Assembly: GCA_942492905.1 (NCBI GenBank)
Contig: OW818657.1
Location: forward strand, 3,658,001 to 3,722,000
Direction of reading: 5' to 3'
DNA from: CAIZWU01 sp942492905
GTDB taxonomy: Bacteria; Verrucomicrobiota; Verrucomicrobiia; Verrucomicrobiales; V1-33
DNA: 64,000 nt
Positions 59,996-64,000 of this stretch are shown piece by piece (position 1 is the stretch's first letter; each line of letters opens with the position of its first letter). The notes under the pieces were generated by a model. That model searched no databases and was not told the DNA's origin. It saw only the letters and a program-made list of their open reading frames with translations. A program made the translations under genes and the position numbers.

Positions 59996-62900
59996 ATGAA
60001 ACTGGCCCTTCCGATCGTTTGCCTGTTAATCTCCATCCTGCCTGCCACTGCCCTCGTCACCGCGACCCGGAGCGGCAGCGCCCTGGCCACCCGCAACTAT
60101 CCGGGAGGGACCACCACCCTGATCCCCGTTACGGTGACCCTCGCTCCTGAAGCCGGATTCACCATCACCGCCACCCTGGATGGGAATCCCCTGCCGCTGG
60201 GCAGCACGGTCGTTTCCACCACGGGCTACCATGAGGTGTATGAAACCAAGCTCAACAACACCACCAGTGTCTCGACCACCAGCCTGGCCTTTCAGTTCAT
60301 CATCGCCAATCCCGGACGTGGCACCACCGAACACGGTGTGCCCATCATGGAGCCGCTCCGCCTGGTGAACGATGCCCCCTCCGCTTTCACCGGTCAGGTG
60401 CTGGATGTCATCGCCCCGGCGCAATATCCCCTGAATCTGCCGGTTCCTGTGGCACTGCGGCTGAAGCAGGGGGCCTCTGCCGGGGTCACCGCCGGAGATC
60501 CGCTTTTCCTCAATGGCATTGCCCGGGCCGCCAATTATCCGGACCACCCCGTTCAATTGCGCCGGGGCTGGGGCTCCACCATTCTCCCTGCCAAAACGAC
60601 CGCCGGGCCAGCAGACTTCGCGGGCACGGTCCACAGTCTCACCGACACCGCCCCGATCCAGTTTGAAGCCAGCACCACCTGGACCGTCCAAACCGGAAAC
60701 CTGACAGGAAGCCAGAACTGGGCCGCAGACAGCCGTATCCACCTGCAATCCGTCCTCACCGTCAAAGCCGGAGCGACCCTCACCGTCGGGGCCGGCAGTG
60801 TGATCCGGGCCGCCCCCGGCGCCGAAATCTGGGTGGAGCCCGGTGGCACCGTGCTGATGAATGGAACTACCACCCAACCCATTGTCATCGTTCCTGACAA
60901 TACCGCCTCCCCCTGGGGGGGCGTCTGGCTTCACCAGACCACCACCGCAGCCAAGGCTTCCTTTACCGCCACCGGCACCCTGTTTTGCTGCTGGGGAGCC
61001 AATCAGAATTGGTATACCCAGGCCGGCATTGTCCCGGATCGCGGCATCTTCTCGCGGCACCGCGAGCAACAACCCTGCGTCGCGATCGGCACGGGTGCGG
61101 TCTGCAGCCTGACTGATTGTTCCTTGATCGGTCCGATTAACGCCGGCCAAATCCGCGGGGCCGGTTTTTCCACCGAGGACGGCACCCTCCAGCTGACCCG
61201 CACCTCCATGCAACGCGCCATCACCGGAGGGGAACAAGTCGGCGGCAGTGTCGAAATCCACAGCTCCGCCCTGCTGGAGTGCAACGAACCCAACACCGAT
61301 CCGGACGATGGCACGGCCTTTGATGATCGGGACAATGACGGCATCTATCTGGTTCCCGGCAGTGGGCGTACCTACCGCCTCACCAAAACGGTGATCGGCT
61401 GGACCAAGGACGATGGCATCGACTCCGGCGCCTCCGGACCCGGCACGGTGATTTGTGATGGGTGCTGGTTTGAAAACTGCATCCACGAAGCCTTCTCCAA
61501 CTCCGGCAGCAACCGGGTTCCCCAGACCCGCAACGGGGTCCACTTCAATTGCGGACAAGGCATGGAATGCGGTTACAGCGAGAGCAGCAGCGGTCCCCAG
61601 AGCCTGGTCGACCACTGTCTCTTCGCCGGCAACCAATGCGGCGCGCGCTACGGCGATAACTACAACTCCTTCAGCAATTATGAGGGCACCATCACCGTGG
61701 TGAACTCCTTCCTCCTCTACAACACTTTCCGTGATGCCTTTGCCATGGAATGGCGCGCCGCCAGCAACTGGAACTACCAGGATGCCCGTCTCGTCTCCAA
61801 AAACACCAAATACACCCGCCCTGCCGATCTCGCCCATCAGCAGGGGACGGAAGACACCCCTGCCAGCAGTCTCTGGGACCCCGTCGCCGATGCCAGCCAG
61901 ATCGCCGTTTTCATGCCCGTTCCGGGATCTGCGGTGGGAGTCGCCCTGCTCCACAATCACTATAACGACCCGCTCTCCCTCTATCCTGCCGGCGGCCGCT
62001 TCACGGTCCGGCTCAGCACCTTCAGCAGTCAATCCGTCACGGTCCCTTGGCAAGCCACCGGGAAACCGGACCGGAATGGCCCGGAAGAAACTACCTTTGC
62101 CAGCGGCACCCTGACGTTCCAGCCCGGCGAAACCGTCAAATCGCTCACCGCTCCGCTGCCAGGAGGACCAGCTTACGACTTGGTCCGCATCAGCCTTGGC
62201 ACTCCCACTCACGCAGAGGTCACCGGGGACGATGCCTGGTTCAGCAATACCGCACCCCTGCCCACCGAAGTTCCCGTGGGCAAGGCCTCCGCAGGTTGGA
62301 GTTATTATGCCAACCGTGCCCCTGCCGCCAACGCTCAAAAACCACCCAACGATACCAGCAACCGGGCATGGACCGCGGTGGATTACATCCAGGACGCCAC
62401 TTGGAAAACCAACAAATCTACGCCCATCGGCTACGGCAACCTCGGTGCCGCCAGTCCCTATCTCGTGCTCGGCACCGCATTGCCGGATGCGGAACGGGGC
62501 ATCACCACCTACTTCCGGAAAACCTTCACCGTCGCCGATCCCTCCCTGGTCCGCGCCCTGTCACTGGAAATCCTCAATGATGATGGAGCCATCACCTTCA
62601 TCAATGGCACCGCCTTCCCGCCGATCAACATTGATCCCGGAACGGCGGTCGGCGGCATTTCCGGTATAACCTCTGACAAGCTCGCCACCAGCACCAAAGG
62701 CGACAGCACCGCCGAAACTGTTTTCGACAAACTGACCGCTGACAGTTCCGTGCTGAGCGCTTTGGTCCCGGGATTGAACGTCCTGTCCATTGAAGTCCAC
62801 CAGGGCAGCGCCGGATCCAGCGACATGGTGTGCGATGCTTCCCTCACCTTGACCCTCGAACCTCCTGGCTCGGGACAGTTCAGCGTCTTCCAGATCAATC

Positions 62901-63046
62901 AATCCCCCTTCCTTTATTGGGACGATCCGGCTTTGATCCTCGAAACCTCGCCCAACCTGGAAAATTGGATGCCCCAGACCGGAGCCCGCAGCCCCTATCC
63001 TATCGTCTACGATCAAATCCGCAGATTCTACCGGGTCACCAAATAA
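59996..63046 (+). CDS. Large secreted right-handed beta-helix protein
   Basis: A 1016-residue secreted protein with a signal peptide (1-19, MKLALPIVCLLISILPATA). The N-terminal ~230 residues contain beta-sandwich-like stretches. A parallel beta-helix region (about 260-650) is inferred from repeated hydrophobic/Gly/Asn patterns (TLTVGAGSVIRAAPGAEIWV and TVVNSFLLYNTFRDAFAMEW). A Calx-beta-like segment (about 660-730) and a jelly-roll-like C-terminal part follow. The end LETSPNLENWMPQTG with RRFYRVTK is common in verrucomicrobial secreted proteins. It is probably a polysaccharide- or surface-associated protein. No catalytic residues can be proven by eye. Confidence 0.75.
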   Translation: MKLALPIVCLLISILPATALVTATRSGSALATRNYPGGTTTLIPVTVTLAPEAGFTITATLDGNPLPLGSTVVSTTGYHEVYETKLNNTTSVSTTSLAFQFIIANPGRGTTEHGVPIMEPLRLVNDAPSAFTGQVLDVIAPAQYPLNLPVPVALRLKQGASAGVTAGDPLFLNGIARAANYPDHPVQLRRGWGSTILPAKTTAGPADFAGTVHSLTDTAPIQFEASTTWTVQTGNLTGSQNWAADSRIHLQSVLTVKAGATLTVGAGSVIRAAPGAEIWVEPGGTVLMNGTTTQPIVIVPDNTASPWGGVWLHQTTTAAKASFTATGTLFCCWGANQNWYTQAGIVPDRGIFSRHREQQPCVAIGTGAVCSLTDCSLIGPINAGQIRGAGFSTEDGTLQLTRTSMQRAITGGEQVGGSVEIHSSALLECNEPNTDPDDGTAFDDRDNDGIYLVPGSGRTYRLTKTVIGWTKDDGIDSGASGPGTVICDGCWFENCIHEAFSNSGSNRVPQTRNGVHFNCGQGMECGYSESSSGPQSLVDHCLFAGNQCGARYGDNYNSFSNYEGTITVVNSFLLYNTFRDAFAMEWRAASNWNYQDARLVSKNTKYTRPADLAHQQGTEDTPASSLWDPVADASQIAVFMPVPGSAVGVALLHNHYNDPLSLYPAGGRFTVRLSTFSSQSVTVPWQATGKPDRNGPEETTFASGTLTFQPGETVKSLTAPLPGGPAYDLVRISLGTPTHAEVTGDDAWFSNTAPLPTEVPVGKASAGWSYYANRAPAANAQKPPNDTSNRAWTAVDYIQDATWKTNKSTPIGYGNLGAASPYLVLGTALPDAERGITTYFRKTFTVADPSLVRALSLEILNDDGAITFINGTAFPPINIDPGTAVGGISGITSDKLATSTKGDSTAETVFDKLTADSSVLSALVPGLNVLSIEVHQGSAGSSDMVCDASLTLTLEPPGSGQFSVFQINQSPFLYWDDPALILETSPNLENWMPQTGARSPYPIVYDQIRRFYRVTK

Positions 63047-63112
63047 CCCAGGGAAGTCCATTTTTCCCGCCCCAAGCCAACTCAGGCACGAACCGGGGCT
63101 ACTCCTGGTGGA

Positions 63113-63874
63113 TCATCCCGGCTTTGGTTCGTTCCCGCAAGAATCAGCAGGGGCGGCCGGTCTATGGTGTGCAGCAGACTGCTCCCCCAACCGGTTCTCC
63201 AACAACTCAATCTGCATCTGCTGGATCGCCGCGAGCCGCTCCCATTGTTTGCCGAGAAGGTGGTCGATTTTTTCATGCAGATGCCGGATCTCAAGTTCGG
63301 CCTTGAGATTGACCTGATAGTCATGCTCTGCGGCCAGACGATCCCGCGCCTCCTTGCGGTTCTGGCTCATCATGATGACCGGGGCCTGCACGGCGGCGAG
63401 GCAGGAAAGCATGAGGTTCAGGAGAATGAACGGAAACGGATCCAATGCATCCTTCCGCAGTCCATTGATCAGAATCCAGCCTCCCATCAGGATGCCAAAG
63501 GTGATGAGAAACCGCCAACTTCCCCCAAAGGATGCCACCTGGTCCGCCACCTTCTCACCGAAAGTCGGCGGGTGGTCCGCCTCCCGTTCGCCCGGAGTCT
63601 GCGACAGCGTGTCTTCATGGCTGACCGCCTCAATGACCGCCTTCTCCAGTTCGGAAACTTCGCCGCGTTCCTCCTCCAAAATCGCCTCCACATATTTGCG
63701 CCGGTAATCCACCAAGGCGTCCTGGGAAACACGGGCATCCGGACCCGCCTTCGGGAAGTCGATCAGGATCAACTCCTGCAGGCCGGGCCGCAGGGTTTCC
63801 AATGCGATGGAATCGGAAGCACTGACCGGCTGTCCGGTCACGAGACAGGGATAGGACGAAGCAGGATGCGGCAT
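63113..63874 (-). CDS. DUF1003 family membrane protein
   Basis: A 253-residue protein. The hydrophilic N-terminal domain (about 1-100) includes a Pro-rich start and a charged helix. The DUF1003 core (about 105-185) has FGEKVADQVASFGGSWRFLITFGILMGGWILIN and DPFPFILLNLMLSCLAAVQAPVIMMSQNRKEARDR, two membrane helices plus the conserved SQNR. The helical tail is a coiled coil (LKAELEIRHLHEKIDHLLGK). DUF1003 membrane proteins have no known reaction. It is convergent with the beta-helix gene (66-base gap). Confidence 0.9.
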   Translation of the reverse strand: MPHPASSYPCLVTGQPVSASDSIALETLRPGLQELILIDFPKAGPDARVSQDALVDYRRKYVEAILEEERGEVSELEKAVIEAVSHEDTLSQTPGEREADHPPTFGEKVADQVASFGGSWRFLITFGILMGGWILINGLRKDALDPFPFILLNLMLSCLAAVQAPVIMMSQNRKEARDRLAAEHDYQVNLKAELEIRHLHEKIDHLLGKQWERLAAIQQMQIELLENRLGEQSAAHHRPAAPADSCGNEPKPG

Positions 63875-63952
63875 GATTCCACTACCCTACAAAACTTCTC
63901 TGCAGGAAGCAAACACGCGGGCAGCCCTTGCCTCAAGGCCTTGCCGTTTGAA

Positions 63953-64000
63953 TCAAATCCCAACCACTTCCTTGGCGGCCGCATTGCGGTAGTCCCGGTT
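63953..64000 (-). CDS. C-terminal end of a further gene (cut by window edge)
   Basis: The last 15 codons of a minus-strand frame, ending NRDYRNAAAKEVVGI then stop. It reads as a helical protein end, but is too short to assign. The gene, if real, starts beyond the window. Confidence 0.35.
   Translation of the reverse strand, partial: NRDYRNAAAKEVVGI

Noticed and set aside
60026..62338. A 770-residue open frame on the minus strand inside the beta-helix gene
   Set aside because: Gly/Asp/Val-rich reverse shadow of a high-GC gene; the plus-strand frame has a signal peptide and coherent domains.
1..64000. CRISPR arrays, insertion sequences, prophage genes or integrases
   Set aside because: No regularly spaced repeats, transposase motifs, terminal inverted repeats or phage structural genes were seen.

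Overview
The window looks like a high-GC, gene-dense chromosomal segment of a Verrucomicrobiota (PVC-group) bacterium. The main taxonomic clue is the 975-residue secreted beta-propeller/HEAT/c-type-cytochrome protein at 49015-51942, of the PVC-type heme-binding CxxCH family. Support comes from a DUF1080 protein, a Rho factor with a very long disordered N-terminus, Roadblock/MglA genes and many secreted orphan proteins. No insertion sequence, prophage, CRISPR array or rRNA operon was seen. One tRNA gene, tRNA-Thr(CGU), is present.

Layout. 0-6.4 kb: the 3' end of nuoL, then a CnrYXH-like metal-sensing ECF-sigma module (anti-sigma, periplasmic sensor, sigma factor), followed by a TonB-dependent receptor, a TlpA-like thioredoxin and a small membrane protein. 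6.4-9.2 kb: an AI-2E family permease, a universal stress protein and small orphans. 9.3-13.2 kb: a minus-strand signalling block with a LuxR-type response regulator, a receiver-kinase hybrid, a lone receiver and a PAS histidine kinase. 13.4-15.1 kb: a Pro-rich small protein coupled to a protein that I read as an archaeo-eukaryotic-type primase domain joined to a PriL-like four-cysteine domain. 15.5-20.4 kb: manA, ftsK with an unusual acidic insert, and a RodZ-like protein. 20.4-22.4 kb: a DUF1080 protein and a cysteine-rich protein next to a 2[4Fe-4S] ferredoxin protein.

22.4-25.8 kb holds the known transglutaminase / alpha-E / circularly permuted ATP-grasp operon. 25.9-30.2 kb holds a three-gene MglA-like operon: a 1021-residue Pro/Ala-rich scaffold with a duplicated domain and a Roadblock-like C-terminus, an MglA-type GTPase and a Roadblock/LC7 protein. 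30.5-35.6 kb carries lipoproteins, DoxX, an esterase, dtd, DUF5069 and glpX. 35.6-40.4 kb carries a PhoBR-type pair, apbE and a TIGR03663-type membrane glycosyltransferase. 41-49 kb carries a secreted metallophosphoesterase, tRNA-Thr, a double-CbiX/DR2241 chelatase-like protein, DUF4112, a HAD phosphatase, a coiled-coil membrane protein and an orphan P-loop ATPase. 49-64 kb carries the PVC cytochrome protein, a YebC-family regulator, rho, a LolD-like ATPase coupled to a phenylacetate-CoA-ligase-like enzyme, a permease-like protein, a thioesterase, a radical SAM protein, a large secreted beta-helix protein, a DUF1003 protein and the end of one more gene.

The best candidates for undescribed biology are the MglA/Roadblock/scaffold operon, the primase-like fusion protein and the CnrYXH-like module placed next to a TonB receptor rather than an efflux pump. 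All family assignments come from reading motifs by eye. No database search was run.
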